Shown: positions 1 to 11,371 of the stretch, one piece after another
Layout of the letters: each line of letters begins with the position of its first letter
Numbering within the stretch: the first letter of the stretch is position 1
From: Polytrichum commune
Lineage: Eukaryota; Streptophyta; Polytrichopsida; Polytrichales; Polytrichaceae
DNA length: 64,000 nt
Direction of reading: 5' to 3'
Assembly (NCBI GenBank): GCA_950295325.1
Contig: OX485805.1
Location: forward strand, 12,124,501 to 12,188,500
Made by a program: the position numbers and the translations under genes
The notes under the pieces: generated by a model
Seen by the model: only the letters and a program-made list of their open reading frames with translations
What the model was told of the DNA's origin: nothing
Database searches by the model: none

Positions 1-240
1 AAAATTAAAAATAAAAAATAAAAAATAAAAACTAGGTAGGTAGGTAGGTAGGAGGCCAAGAGACAACCCACCGCAATGTAACTAGTAAACCCCACCATGC
101 ACCAAGAAGATTCTTGAGCAGGGTAGGGCCAACGAGCTCAACCTCATATCAGATTGCCCAATGTTGGTTATTTATTTATTTATTTATACATACATACATA
201 CATACATACATACATACATACATACATAAATATTTCCCAA
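1..240. repeat. Microsatellite cluster
   Basis: (AAAATA)n at the very start, (AGGT)n at 37-52, (TTTA)n at about 169-188 and (CATA)n at 188-228. Confidence 0.9.
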
Positions 241-499
241 TGACACATGACAAATTTCCAGTGACGCACAACAATTGATCATGACTCATATGCTTGTAGT
301 GCAAAAACACTATCAACTTTGATGACAACTCCTACACCACTCCTCTTATTACTCATCGAATACCTATTCGATCCAGCTCAAACATAAATTATTTAGTTGC
401 ATGGTTGTGTTCGAATTTTATATTTAGCATATGACTTGGGCCTCCACTATCCTACCTCCATGGGAAGGAACTTAGAAAAATAAGAAGAAACTATCACCA

Positions 500-675
500 A
501 CCTGAATAATGAATAAGGTCGGCATGAATAGAAAGAATATTGTGAATAATGTCGGTATTTTGAATGATAGTGCTTATTGTGGATAATATTTTCAGTGAAT
601 AATAACGGGGTGAACAATGTTTCTTGTTGAATAATGTCGGGATGAACAATGATTCCTGTGAATAGTGCCCGGAGT
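500..675. repeat. Short irregular repeats of a GAATAATGTCGG motif
   Basis: GAATAATGTCGG or close variants occur near 511, 543, 597, 630 and 659 with TGAACAATG between them. These make an open minus-strand frame of no evident function. Confidence 0.55.
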
Positions 676-920
676 TCAACTCCACCCAAATTTTCAATTG
701 TCATCTTGAATGTACGAATAGTAAAACAATTATCCTCGCTTTGTTTGGGGGACCAACAGAATATATTTAGAATATTCCATGGTCATGGAACCAACCCACA
801 TGGCTCAATAATGAGATGTATATCACACCCTCCACCCAATATTTTAGAACGTGTGCTCACAACCCACAATCTTTAAGACAAACGATCAACTAAACAACTT
901 TGTAAGGGACGTGTTTTCAC

Positions 921-1000
921 TAAAGCCCCCTTATCCACAACGGAGGAGTTTACATTGACGCCACGAACCTCAAGCCATTCCCCCTCCCCCCTCATTCATT
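921..1000. repeat. Single arm related to the foldback family
   Basis: CTAAAGCCCCCTTATCCAC, GGAGGAGTTTACATTGACGC and ACCTCAAGCC match the arm order at 33278-33335 with scattered differences. Confidence 0.55.
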
Positions 1001-1794
1001 GCTTGTGCAATATCTTCTCCCCCCCCCCCCCCCCCCAAAGTGAAAAATTCTTCCATACAACCATCATTTGAGTTTTTGATTCTCGTTCACGATTATGGTT
1101 TTCGACATCGCTTTTCTTTTTCTTTTCCCTTGGTGCTCTTCATTGTCCATTTCAACTTTGCCCATTATTATGTTCCGGGTGTGGATTCCGTCCCCCTTTT
1201 GCATCTATACAAACTTCGTGCCATCATTGTTTTGGTAAGCTCATATACATGTCCGCTTGGGGAGCGGTGGAGGGAGATTTGTCCGCTTATAATTGCCGTC
1301 AAACTAGGGTGATGTCACAAAGACAAAAGGGTTTTTTGACCACCCAAACCCCTTCAATGGGCACACATCATGAGCACACATTACCACCTACCATCGGAGT
1401 TTTATGGGTACCTCACCCCCTACATTTTCACCTTTTGTTATCCTGTCATGACTCTTTGTCGTTTTTTTTCTATCATTTCTTGTTTTCTATGTAGGAGACA
1501 AGCGAGGCCCAAATTCATTGCCATGTATTGAAACCGAGTACGGAATAAGGGGAGATGGTGCTAAAACCGCCACTAAGAATTAAGCATACATATTAAAACT
1601 AGATGTAAATTGCATGATTCTCGGTAGTAGACGATAAAGGATGCCAACGCACTAAAGTATGTCTTATTTGAGTCCCCCTACACACAAAACTTTACAAGGG
1701 TTCCAAGTTGTATTGGTAGATGCTTTAAAATCAAGACGGGAGATACTTGTCTTAAATATGTGTGCTAATGCCTCAGCTTTCGAGTGTACTCATT

Positions 1795-2702
1795 CTACAC
1801 TAAATATTGTATTTAATGTCACGGATTCTAATTCTCTTGCTCAATACTAAGGGCCACTTCACACACAAGCCAAGAGCCGTGACCATGGGATTGTGAGAGC
1901 CCAAAAGAAAGTGTTTAAAGGCCGTCCCAAGGCACCTCCAAAATCATGTAGTGTGCTCACGGATCCTAAGTGTAGTGTGAAGCCATATGTGACCAGACCC
2001 TCAACCAAATGCTATTTCAATGAATTTTTACTCATGCGGGTCCTCACGCATGATAAAATAGAATAAATCAACAGTTGTGAGCATTCGGAGTGCCATGGTT
2101 TCCCAGTTTTGTGCTAAGCCTACCTCCAAGAGGTAGTTTTCTAAAATAGTCCAAATGGACCATGAAACATGATCCATTCGATGCCATGTAGGAGTCCATG
2201 TAGGCTTTACATCCATCTTGCATCACACACTCCGTTGGTCCCTCAAGCGTAGGGTGAAGTGAACTTGGGACCGGCTCCGCCATTTCCACGAATGGGAGTG
2301 CTTGCAGTGTAATGGTCATGGGCTCTCAGTCTCGTGTGTGAAGCGGCCCTAAATGTAAACCATGGTGTAGTGTCACGGACACTAAATGTTGACCTAACAT
2401 TAGTTGTCATTCCTCATAATGTTTTATTTGGAGTTATTGATTTACAATGTTGCCAGTACTGACAATTACTGAGCAATTTTTCATCCAAATTTCAATCATT
2501 CATTACACCATTTCATCATAGGTTTGTTAGGATGCAAATTATGCCACAAATTTGTTTCAATAATTGTCATTTGGATGAGCTGAAAGTAATTTGAGATGAC
2601 AGTATTCGTAAACTTATTCATAGAAAGTGCCACTAAAAAAGTTACCGCAGTGACATAAAATACCATAATATATTATGACACTAAATATAATATTTAGCGT
2701 AG
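1795..2702. mobile_element. TACACTAAATA-ended element, split by a younger MITE
   Basis: The left end CTACACTAAATATTGTATTT (1795) and the right end ACTAAATATAATATTTAGCG with TAG (to 2702) are inverted repeats. Interior sequence matches the intact copy at 14211-14578 on both sides of an insertion at 1851-2349. TIRs resembling CACTA suggest that superfamily, but no target duplication is clear. Confidence 0.8.
1851..2349. mobile_element. Tourist-like (PIF/Harbinger) MITE nested in the element above
   Basis: About 38 bp of inverted repeat begins GGGCCACTTCACACACAAGC and ends with its inverse, GTGTGTGAAGCGGCCC. TAA lies on both sides (1848-1850 and 2350-2352). The 14211-14578 copy reads ATACTAATTGTAAAC at the same place, an uninterrupted site with a single TAA, which confirms the 3-bp target duplication. 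Confidence 0.93.
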
Positions 2703-2735
2703 ACCGTTGTTGATAAATGATGTGTTTATTGCTAA

Positions 2736-3494
2736 GGGCCATTTTACACACGTGATCAGGGGCCTTGAGAAAATGGACTTAGGATATCACATGGTCATGG
2801 TCAGTGTTTCAAAGACCATGACCAAGAGAAATGCACATCACTTTCTAAAAGTTTGGTCACAAGACATAGTGTACAAACAAACTTATATTAGATTGTAGTC
2901 ATTTAATGTAAATAAATGGAAATTGCTAAATTATTTACATGGTTTATTAGAACGACCACATGGATGCATCGCACGGTCACGTGACTTGATAAAATTTGAT
3001 TTTGCATCGCACACATGAAGATGAGCAAAGTATGAGATATGTTAGAATTGATAAACTTGGCCAACTTGGATGACAATTTAGAGCCTAGTCAACAACTTAC
3101 ATATTGATTGTGGTTGTTTCAACTAGCTTGAGGCCAATTTGACAACAACATTACTAATAAGGAGTGATGAAAAATTCAAATTTACTCCACATTATGCATG
3201 TTTAAAAACATTTTTTTAATCTAATGACATGGTCACCTTATTTTTGTTGAGATAACATAATTAGGTGCTTTCATTATAGAATATGGATGACCACTGAACA
3301 TTATCCATGTTTGAACATGTAGAATTCCATGTCACTGCCATGTTACTTTCTCATTCACGTTCTAGTATGCTCACCCATGATTTATTTTTGGTGAACTTGT
3401 GTAAAACAAATTGAGAACACCACTTCTTTCTCAACCAATGCAAGGTTTTCAAAAACAATGGTTATGGTCATTGGTCACTAGTGTAAACATGCCC
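2736..3494 (-). mobile_element. Tourist-like MITE, second family, 759 bp
   Basis: It starts TAA-GGGCCATTTTACACACGTGA and ends with the inverse, AGTGTAAACATGCCC. Parts match the copy at 12548-12980 in opposite orientation (GTGACATGG, GCTCACCCATG, GATAATGT blocks). The right flank is TAT rather than TAA, so the target duplication is imperfect. Confidence 0.65.
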
Positions 3495-3659
3495 TATGTT
3501 AGAGTGAAGTGTAGGTGAAACTCATCCATTCCATGGAGGGTGAAATGCAAAGATCAATGAACTATCTTGGATATTAATACTTTATGATGAGTGAACTACA
3601 AATGTATCACCAAAATGGAAAATTATTCTAGCAGGTGGATTAATCTGGTACAAAATTCA

Positions 3660-3730
3660 TAAGGTCTTTGTTTTTACTATAGCCTCTTCATCCACAATGA
3701 ATGAGTTTACCTAGTCAATGTGAAGCTTGT
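3660..3730. repeat. Single arm related to the foldback family
   Basis: TTTTTACTATAGCCTCTTCA, TCCACAATGAATGAGTTTAC and TCAATGTGAAGC align to the arm at 33270-33335. No partner arm is seen nearby. Confidence 0.5.
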
Positions 3731-5084
3731 AGAGAAGGAGTTATGGCATATGAGCGTACTTGGCATTCATCCAACATAAAATTCCTTAATTAGTAGGCAA
3801 CTTGGATTTTGTAATGATTCTACACTAGAGTTGGTTTTAAAGACCCCAAATTAGTGCACTCCAAGTCATTTGGGATGAATCAGCCACAAACTTATAGAAG
3901 CTCAAGTTTCTATGTTGGATGGATGAAAGGTGCGATTCAATGTGAAGTATATGGACACTACATTGTATAGTCACATCGGTGTGGGCAGAATAATAGTGTG
4001 GGCAACACTCAAGTGCGAAGAGATTCTTCCTTCACACTTGCTCCTTGAGTTGTTGTTGTTTCTATCTATTTAATTTATGTGGACAACACTATTGTCTAGT
4101 CATGATACAAATATCATGGCTCCAAGCAAAGGATGAGAATATGGACGTGATGTGGTCTTTGGCCATCATAAGGCGTCACAATGGTTGTCACACCATCACG
4201 TTGACCTTGACACAATGTGATGATGTTTGACTTTATTAAATGTAGTGATGATTCTAGTTTTTTTTAAATAAAATAAATCAATCGACTACTTCAATTGACA
4301 CACGCTAGGATTCCGCTTCAAGAAAACATCTTCAAAGAAACCCAAAAACCCAAACGTTAGATGTTGTTCTCCACAAGACTAATGGCCTATGATTATCTTG
4401 GTCATTTTCTATTTTTCTTGAAGCAAGTGCATCAATCCACTTGGAGCAGTCAGCTATTGATCAACCACTTCTAGTATTCCGACTTCAAAAATAACTAAAA
4501 ATCGAGAAGTTAAAAATGATGCACCTTTAGATCTTGTAGTAAACAAAATCTAACGGTTTGTATCTGTTTTAGAATTAAGAACTTGTTGTATTTTTTCCTT
4601 TGTTTCCAATCATTGTGTCAACTACAAAAAAATATTTGACTTTTACACAAAGAAGATTTCAGAAAAATGTGAACTATCAATCTTTGCGGCCAACAAGATC
4701 TAACATGTCATAACTTGTGGGGAAGTTTCATGTCTTGTTTAATTTACTTTTCTTTGAGGTCAACCATTGTGTAAAGTGTTAGGTGGTCATTGAATTTTTA
4801 AAAGAATCCCAAATCCCAAAATCTAATTGCTCAAAAATATTGGACCGTTAGATCTTGCAGCCAACATTGAATTTTTTTAAATCCCCCACAATAATGTATT
4901 AAGAAATCAATAAGACAAACACACTTGGAGGGGAGGCGGGGCCCTCGAACATGCCACAAGCCCACACCGCCACATAAAATGACAATAAACAAGAACCAAC
5001 CACCAACTGCTAAGAACAACCTCCAAAACAACCAACCAACCACCCATAGCCCAATAGATAGGAATTTCCTAGTTCCCATTAATC
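3731..5084. other. AT-rich DNA without recognised feature
   Basis: Short frames only. No terminal repeats or conserved coding segment seen before the LINE relic. Confidence 0.5.
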
Positions 5085-5400
5085 TTAAGATCATCGCCCT
5101 GACAAAGGACCTCTCTCGCGCCCACGAAAGGTTAAAGGCCTCCAACAAACCCTCCTTCGCAATTGAACAAATCTCAATGCATTTAAGAATCCCCACCCAA
5201 GCCGTTTTCACACCAAATATGCATTCACCTCAAATGAGGGTCGTTCACCTTGGAAACATCTCAATGGTTTTGGTTAAACGCGATGTGGTTGTGTTCGATC
5301 CAAATAGTCCACATTATGATTCCCCGAAGGAAGTACCAAATTTCAAACCAAGTTTTTAAATTTCTTCCCGATGTTGTCATCAAAGAGGTTGTGCTTCCAC
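5085..5400 (-). pseudogene. LINE reverse-transcriptase C-terminal relic
   Basis: Minus strand from about 5390 reads LKTWFEIWYFLRGIIMWTIW then IEHNHIAFNQNH, the tail after the zinc-binding region in plant LINE polyproteins (LW-x-IW-x-ERN-x-x-F). The next conserved block, KTAWVGILKCIEI ... FNLSWARERSFV, continues in another frame, with a stop at the junction. Only the last part of the polyprotein remains; no poly(A) tail or target duplication was found. Confidence 0.5.
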
Positions 5401-5665
5401 TCGAGGTGAAGCTCATCACTAACACGAGCATCACTCAACTCCATCGTAATAAAAGGGGTCCAATTCCAATTTCACGCATCATTGAATTTGTGCTTAATGA
5501 TTTTCCAAGTATTGGGTAAGCAAAAAAACGGCATTGACTAGAGATAGTGGTTAGAAAGTTCTTGATGCGCCACTCGTTCATTGCCACAACATGGTACCAA
5601 ACGCATTAGATGAAGGCGACTTCCTTTACCATATCACTTGGGGACTCAAGTGTTGGACCATCTAA

Positions 5666-6004
5666 GGGCCACTTTCACATGCGAGCCAAGTGTTGCGGTC
5701 GTGTAAGTGTGAGGATTCTTGATTCTCATCCAAAGGTTGTATCACTGACATGGTTTGCAGGAATTTGCATCAGGACTATCTTTTGGAGGTGGGCGTGACA
5801 CAAATTTCAGCAGAACATGAAACATTGTTCATTGTTTGCCATGTAGGAATTCATGTGAACGTCTCATCCATGATCATTTCTTTGGGCTCTTAGGTCTTCA
5901 CCACCTAGTGTGAAATGAACTTGGACAGTCTCGTCCTTTCCGACCAACGAGAGATCTTAGAATGCAATGGCCATGGACCTTTCGTGTCATGTGTGAAGTG
6001 GCCC
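5666..6004. mobile_element. Tourist-like MITE, 339 bp
   Basis: The inverted ends GGGCCACTTTCACATGCGAG and CATGTGTGAAGTGGCCC are flanked by TAA on both sides (5663-5665 and 6005-6007). The ends match the family of 1851-2349, but the interior is shorter and diverged. Confidence 0.88.
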
Positions 6005-6481
6005 TAAGCCATAGTTGTCATGAAGAAGTCCACGCCATTTCCGGACCACAAGGCGAGTACAAGGCTCTTCATCTATGAGAAGAGCCTTGCCGATCTTGGT
6101 GACGTAGTCAAGGAACGGGGTCGTGCATGTCCTTCCATGTCCACCTAGACGGATCACATTCAAGGGTAGCGACCTTGACATAGAAAATAGAAATAAAATG
6201 GGCTTTGCTCGGATCCCGCATTGGTACAAATGGAATCCATTCTCCAATTTGGCCAAGCTATATATCCTACTCCCTTTCTCATGTATAACGTGGAGGTTTT
6301 AGGCTCCTAGAGTCACAAACATTTTGAGCCCATAATTGTTTGCGTGGTCTCCCGAAGCGCCACAAAACACTTGGTTTCCACTTGACATTGTGATGTGAGG
6401 TGATTACTCAAAGTATACAACCGCATAGAGGTCCCAAATTGACCACGACGACACTCTTTGTGTTGATCCTCACCATTTTTA

Positions 6482-6982
6482 CCACTTCACACACGAGACT
6501 GCGAGCCCGTGACCGGGTCACTTCAAGCACTCTCATTGGTGGAAAAGGCGGAGCCGGTCCAAGTTCACTACTTCACACTGTGCTTGAGGGACCAACGGAG
6601 TATGTGAATGCAAGATGGATGTAAAGTCTACATGGATTCTTACATGACACATATTGGATCATGTTTCATGGTCACTTGAATCATTTTTGAAAACCACCTC
6701 TTGGTGGTAGGCCTACCACAAAACCAGGAGACCATGGCACTCCAAACGCTCACAACCGTTGGTTAAGTCTATTTTATCTGTGTGAGGACCCGCATGAATA
6801 GAAATTCATTGAAATAGCATTTGGTTGAGGGCATGGTCGCATATATGACTTCACACTACACTTGAGGATTCATGACCGCACTACATAATTTTGGAGGTGC
6901 CTTGGGGCAGCCTTTGGACACTTTCTTTGGGGCTCCCACAAATTTCATGGTCACAGCTCTTTGCTCGTGTGTGAAGTGGCCC
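6482..6982 (-). mobile_element. Tourist-like MITE, inverted copy of 1851-2349
   Basis: Interior blocks (GACCCGCATGAATAGAAATT, CATTTGGTTGAGGG) are the reverse complement of those in 1851-2349. The right end GTGAAGTGGCCC is followed by TAA; the left end, CCACTTCACACACGAG, has lost its GGG. Confidence 0.85.
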
Positions 6983-7449
6983 TAAGGTGATTGGTTATAG
7001 GTTCTTTTTTATAAAATTTCCCATAGGTTTCTTTTATCTTTTCATTCCAATTGGATCCCACTAGACCAATTTGGGGTCTTTCATGCTAATTTTGGAACCA
7101 AGTAAATTGAAGGAATTGTGTTTGGACCATTGTATATTATAGTTGATTGAGTTTCATTTTAGGTTATGTTGGTTGGGCCATCTCAAAGACCAACACATCC
7201 AACCCAACCCTACCAAAATTGGCGAGGACTAGATTGTTTTGTTGTTTGAACTTGACCACAAATCTTGCCAAGGTAATGGGGGTCTAGTTAGAAAGTTACC
7301 CATGCTTACTTTCTATCAATTTACCCCAACTACATTAATAAGTCTTATTAATGTGAGTTACCATTTGGAGTTACGCATTGCTATAAGTTTTTACCACCAT
7401 TGTCATTTCTTTGCCATCTGCCAATATGATACTATTTTTCAACATAAGT

Positions 7450-7640
7450 AGCTTCGTAACGTAAATGTTATTTACAATATGACATTGGGATACTTGAGAT
7501 GATAGTTTTGTGTTTCAGTATGCAAGGGGAAGACGTTATAGAGCAAACTTATGACAATTGGCATGTGTTATAGTATAATATGCAAGAGGAAGATGTTCTT
7601 GAGCATACTTATGCCAAGTGTCATATTAATTGTTTATTGT
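7450..7640. repeat. Partial copy of the 9502-10023 element
   Basis: It shares TTTAGTATGCAAGGGG-type and GCAAGAGGAAGAT blocks, in the same order and spacing as 9690-9800, but no terminal repeats. Confidence 0.6.
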
Positions 7641-8549
7641 GCAACTTCAAGGTTTCTTTACTTAGATTATTTCACACCATAGTTAGTTTAGTGTAGTCAA
7701 GCTCATTTGAGATGAAGCCAGTAAAGTTATTATGTTGGATGGATGAGAGATACTCTCATATGCAATAAGACTCTCATGATCTAAGTACCCTTAGTGTATA
7801 TTAGATAAATGATCAACTAGACATTGTATAATAATTGGAACTAGAGCCAAACATATTGATTAAAAAAATATGATTTGCGTAAACATAGAGTGTTCATTTT
7901 TCAACATTGAAAATAATCGAATGCTTATTAAATATTTGACATTTAGCTTAAAAATTTAGCATTGCATATCCTCACACTTTAAGCTACACTTAGCCCAAAT
8001 TTTTAACTAGTGCATAATCAAGGAAATTGTAAATTCTCATAAAATGGTGACCAATAAATAAACCTCGTAAAATATGTGCTCAACAAGTTTCACCCAACTT
8101 TCAAAATAGTAGGCTCCAATACACAACGAGCTAACAAGCTCTTAATTGAAAGATCTCTCCATGAAGTGTCAAACCCACGGTTTCATCCCTCTTTGAGGGA
8201 CTTTACGGTCAACGCCAATGTGTGGCTTATTATAAGAACTTTGAACAATTGCGCTTGACTTGGGTCAAAGCCATGGTGTAAGTTTGGGTCTCCATTGTTG
8301 GAGCCTTAACCATTAAGTTACGAATGGTGCTTATATCACGTGCTCAATAACTTACATGAACCCTCGGACCTCAAGTGAAATTTGATATGCCGCAATGCAA
8401 CTTGCAAGATGAGTGAGGGAATGGCCTGCATTTGAATTCGGAAGGAAGGCACTTTTCAATTCCGAATGCACACACAAATGTTAGAATGATTGGGCTCACT
8501 CTAAAGATAGTTTTTGTGTGTTATAATATTCTTGATGGGGGTTTCATCT

Positions 8550-8840
8550 GGGGCTCCCTAAATACCCCCGACGAGCGTTGCAGCTGTCAGGCTCGGAGGC
8601 CAGGTTCGGTGGGGTTCATTTTTCTGGCCCTCCCCGTTTTAGCCCCTTGGTGACTTTTTTTGGTTTTTTTTTGCTAAATTTGGGTCCTGCGGCCCCAAAT
8701 TACCCTAGAGAGCCCCTTGTGAGATCAAATAAGGCCCCACCCAATTAAAAAAAATAGGGGGCATGTTTTATCTCAACCCTGCCACCCCCTCCCGAACCTA
8801 GCCTCCGAGCCACGCTCGATGGGGGTTTTTGGGCAGATCC
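8550..8840. mobile_element. Mutator-like MITE with 9-bp target duplication
   Basis: GTTTCATCT occurs exactly on both sides (8541-8549 and 8841-8849). The ends, GGGGCTCCCTAAATACCCCC and the complement of TTTTTGGGCAGATCC, pair imperfectly for about 28 bases and continue into a further inverted block (GGCTCGGAGGC near 8591). A 9-bp duplication points to the MULE superfamily. There is no coding capacity. Confidence 0.85.
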
Positions 8841-8963
8841 GTTTCATCTTAGGTTTGATTGGTGGTGCCTAGATGAAAGATTGAGCCACATAGGTTTCTA
8901 GCCTTATCCACTCCTTAAACTCGAGAGGAGAATCAAAGTTTTGTCAATGGGCCAAGGCCGCTA

Positions 8964-9491
8964 CAGTCTACCCTTTATAAATGTTAACCCTCGGGAGTGG
9001 ATCAAAGTTAACATTTATAGAGGTGTTAACAATTAACAATTATAAAAATACTTTTTTGAGCAATACACAAATCTTAACATTTATAAATATAAGCAATTAT
9101 GAAGAGTCCTTATGAGAGAATACCATTCATAAAATTGCAAACCCAATCAAAACTTTATTCAATATCAAGTTTACAAATCACGGGTGAAGTATGAATCAAT
9201 GGTTCTTTGGTGAGATTCATCTGCATGCACAACTTGCAAATATTTCTCAATCTGCACCAACAAACCCACATACTTGGACACATCACATGAACGTGATTCC
9301 ATGTACCTTCTAATGGTACCAAATTTCATTCGTTAACATTTATAGAGTCAAATTTACAAAGAAGGGAGTACCATTCTATTAACAGTTAACACGTTTAACA
9401 TTTATAGTGTGCAATATGTGGGGAGTAGAAGAAAGTTAACATTTAGAGAGGGTTAACACTTATAGGTGTAACATTTATAGAGTGTGGACTG
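8964..9491. mobile_element. pogo/Emigrant-like element (Tc1/mariner), 528 bp
   Basis: Inside a TA duplication (8962-8963 and 9492-9493) the ends are CAGTCTACCCTTTATAAATG and, inverted, CAGTCCACACTCTATAAATG. These resemble the plant Emigrant terminus, which begins CAGT and has CTCTATAAAT. The motif TTAACATTTATAGAG recurs about eight times near both ends, likely as subterminal repeats. No transposase frame is present. Confidence 0.82.
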
Positions 9492-9501
9492 TACACCATT
9501 C

Positions 9502-10023
9502 ATGGTATTTAGTGTCACGCATACTATTTGTGAAGGGTCTAAACTAGATGCCTAGAGGTCTCAAAATGTCACACTTGCTGATTGTCGATATGATTCCATT
9601 CGTCAACACAAGTAACTTCTTTAAGTAAAAACAAAATCTACATTCTGACATTTAGGGTAGCACATTGGGATATGTTAGATGATGGTCTTGCGTTTTAGTA
9701 TGCAAGGGGGAGATATTTTTGAGCCCACTAATGGCAAGTGTCATGTGTTTACGTTTTAGTGTGCAAGAGGAAGATATTCTAGAGCATACTAATGGCAGGT
9801 GCCATTTATGTACACTTCCGTCAACTTGTAGACCATTGTGTAACATGGGGATGCACCTTAGAACAATATTGAGCATGCTTATGCCAAGATATTAGTAAGC
9901 ACACTTGAACGTCAAGTGTCATGAGGTGACACTTATGGTGAAGTTGTTAATCGTCAATGTAGTCTGGGATATGCCTCAAAATAAGGTAAGTGACACTATT
10001 ACACATGTGACACTAAATACCAT
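9502..10023. mobile_element. ATGGTATTTAGTG-ended element, 522 bp
   Basis: It has perfect 17-bp inverted ends, ATGGTATTTAGTGTCAC and its complement. The interior matches 56057-56422 (AAACTAGATG, AGGTCT, AATAAGGTAAGT) and, in part, 7450-7640. It lies just eleven bases past the pogo-like element. The target duplication is unclear. Confidence 0.8.
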
Positions 10024-10096
10024 AAAAAATGCAATGTTGTGTGCAATACCCTATTGTGATGTTGATTTTTGTGTGGTTATTGCACCCCAACTAGCA

Positions 10097-10325
10097 CTAC
10101 ACTAAATATTGTATTTAGTATCACTTTAATATTTGGAGTTACACAATGCTATGCCTTTCACTACTAATATTTTGTTTTATTAACCAAGTAAAGATGTTCA
10201 TGTTCTATAATGCCCAAACATCCCATTTTTTTACCTTTATTGGCAAAAAGTGAGATATACAGTAAATAGTTATAGCATTGCGTAATTCCAAATAATAAAT
10301 GACACTAAGTACAATATTAGCGTAG
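10097..10325. mobile_element. TACACTAAATA-ended foldback MITE, 229 bp
   Basis: Inverted arms of about 60 bases run from CTACACTAAATATTGTATTT through GAGTTACACAATGCTAT, mirrored by ATAGCATTGCGTAATTCC through CAATATTAGCGTAG. The ends match 1795-2702 and 14211-14578. Confidence 0.8.
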
Positions 10326-10327
10326 GA

Positions 10328-10432
10328 GAAATGTGATAGTTTCATGACACAACAATCTAACATGAAGTGACCATAATGACACCATCTCATGCCATTGTCA
10401 TTGTCACGAAACTACCACATTTCTACTAGTAT
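10328..10432. repeat. Inverted repeat next to the foldback MITE
   Basis: AAATGTGATAGTTTCATGACA near 10331 pairs with TGTCACGAAACTACCACATTT near 10405. A diverged relative lies at 11005-11105. Confidence 0.6.
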
Positions 10433-10459
10433 ACATCCCAACTAATGCAGAGGCAAATC

Positions 10460-11340
10460 CCCTATAGAAATTTTGTTTCCGTGTTACAAGTAAATTGATT
10501 GGTTTTTCACCTTAGGTAAGATTGGTGGGCCTATATCAACGAGTGTGGCTTCTACCTAGTAGCCCCACCCACCCTCAATTTGGGGGCAAGAGACAAAGTT
10601 TTGCCACTCAAGCTAAGGCAATCAATGTTGGATGTGGACAATGTTATCTTATTGTGATGTGTTCTTTGTGGTTATTTCTTCCCAATTGAGTCCCACCTTA
10701 CTAATTATGGGGTATCCAATACCACTTCGAGGGATGAATATGCTAAAGAAAGATTGTTTCCATGTTATAAAGAAACTTGGTTGGGTTTTTACCTTAGGTA
10801 AGATTGATGGGGCCCATATCAAAGAGCAAGATATCTAGGTTTGAGCCCCACCCCACCCCAAAATTTGGGGGGGGGAGGGGGAAGGACAAAGTCTCGGCAC
10901 GCATGCCGAGGCATATGATGTTCTATGTGATTTTTTGTGATTATGTCTTCCCAAGTAGGTCCCACTCTACCAATTCCCGAGTATTCAATGTTGGCACTCA
11001 TACAAATGTGATATATGAACGACACGCTCATCTACCATGAAACGACACAACGACTTGTCATTTCAGTCACTTCATGTTAAAAGGTGATCTCATGCAATTG
11101 CCATTTCTAGTGCACTCGTATAATTCCGGGGACGAATTGGCTAAAACAAGTTTGTTAGATGTTTCCATGTACATATACTAAACTTGATTAGGTCTTCGGC
11201 TTAGGGCATATAGAGGCGGGACCAAAAATCCACGAGCAAGACATCCACATAGATTCTAGCCCCACCCGCCCTCCAAAATTGGGGGAGGAAACAAAGAAGT
11301 CATCCCCGGGGTGAGCTAATTCCGTGTTATGGGGTTTATA
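10460..11340. repeat. Three diverged local direct repeats
   Basis: A block containing a GTTTCC-GT-TTA stretch, TTAGGTAAGATTGRTGGGCC, GAGCAAGA and CCCCACCC then TTGGGGG recurs at about 10470, 10755 and 11165. The copies differ by many substitutions and carry a G9 run at 10867-10875. Confidence 0.6.
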
Positions 11341-11371
11341 TATATATATATATATATGTATGTATCCAAAG

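Noticed and set aside
4925-5359. 144-codon plus-strand frame
   Set aside because: It runs antisense to the LINE tail and has biased Pro/Asn/Lys composition. The minus strand carries the recognisable residues.
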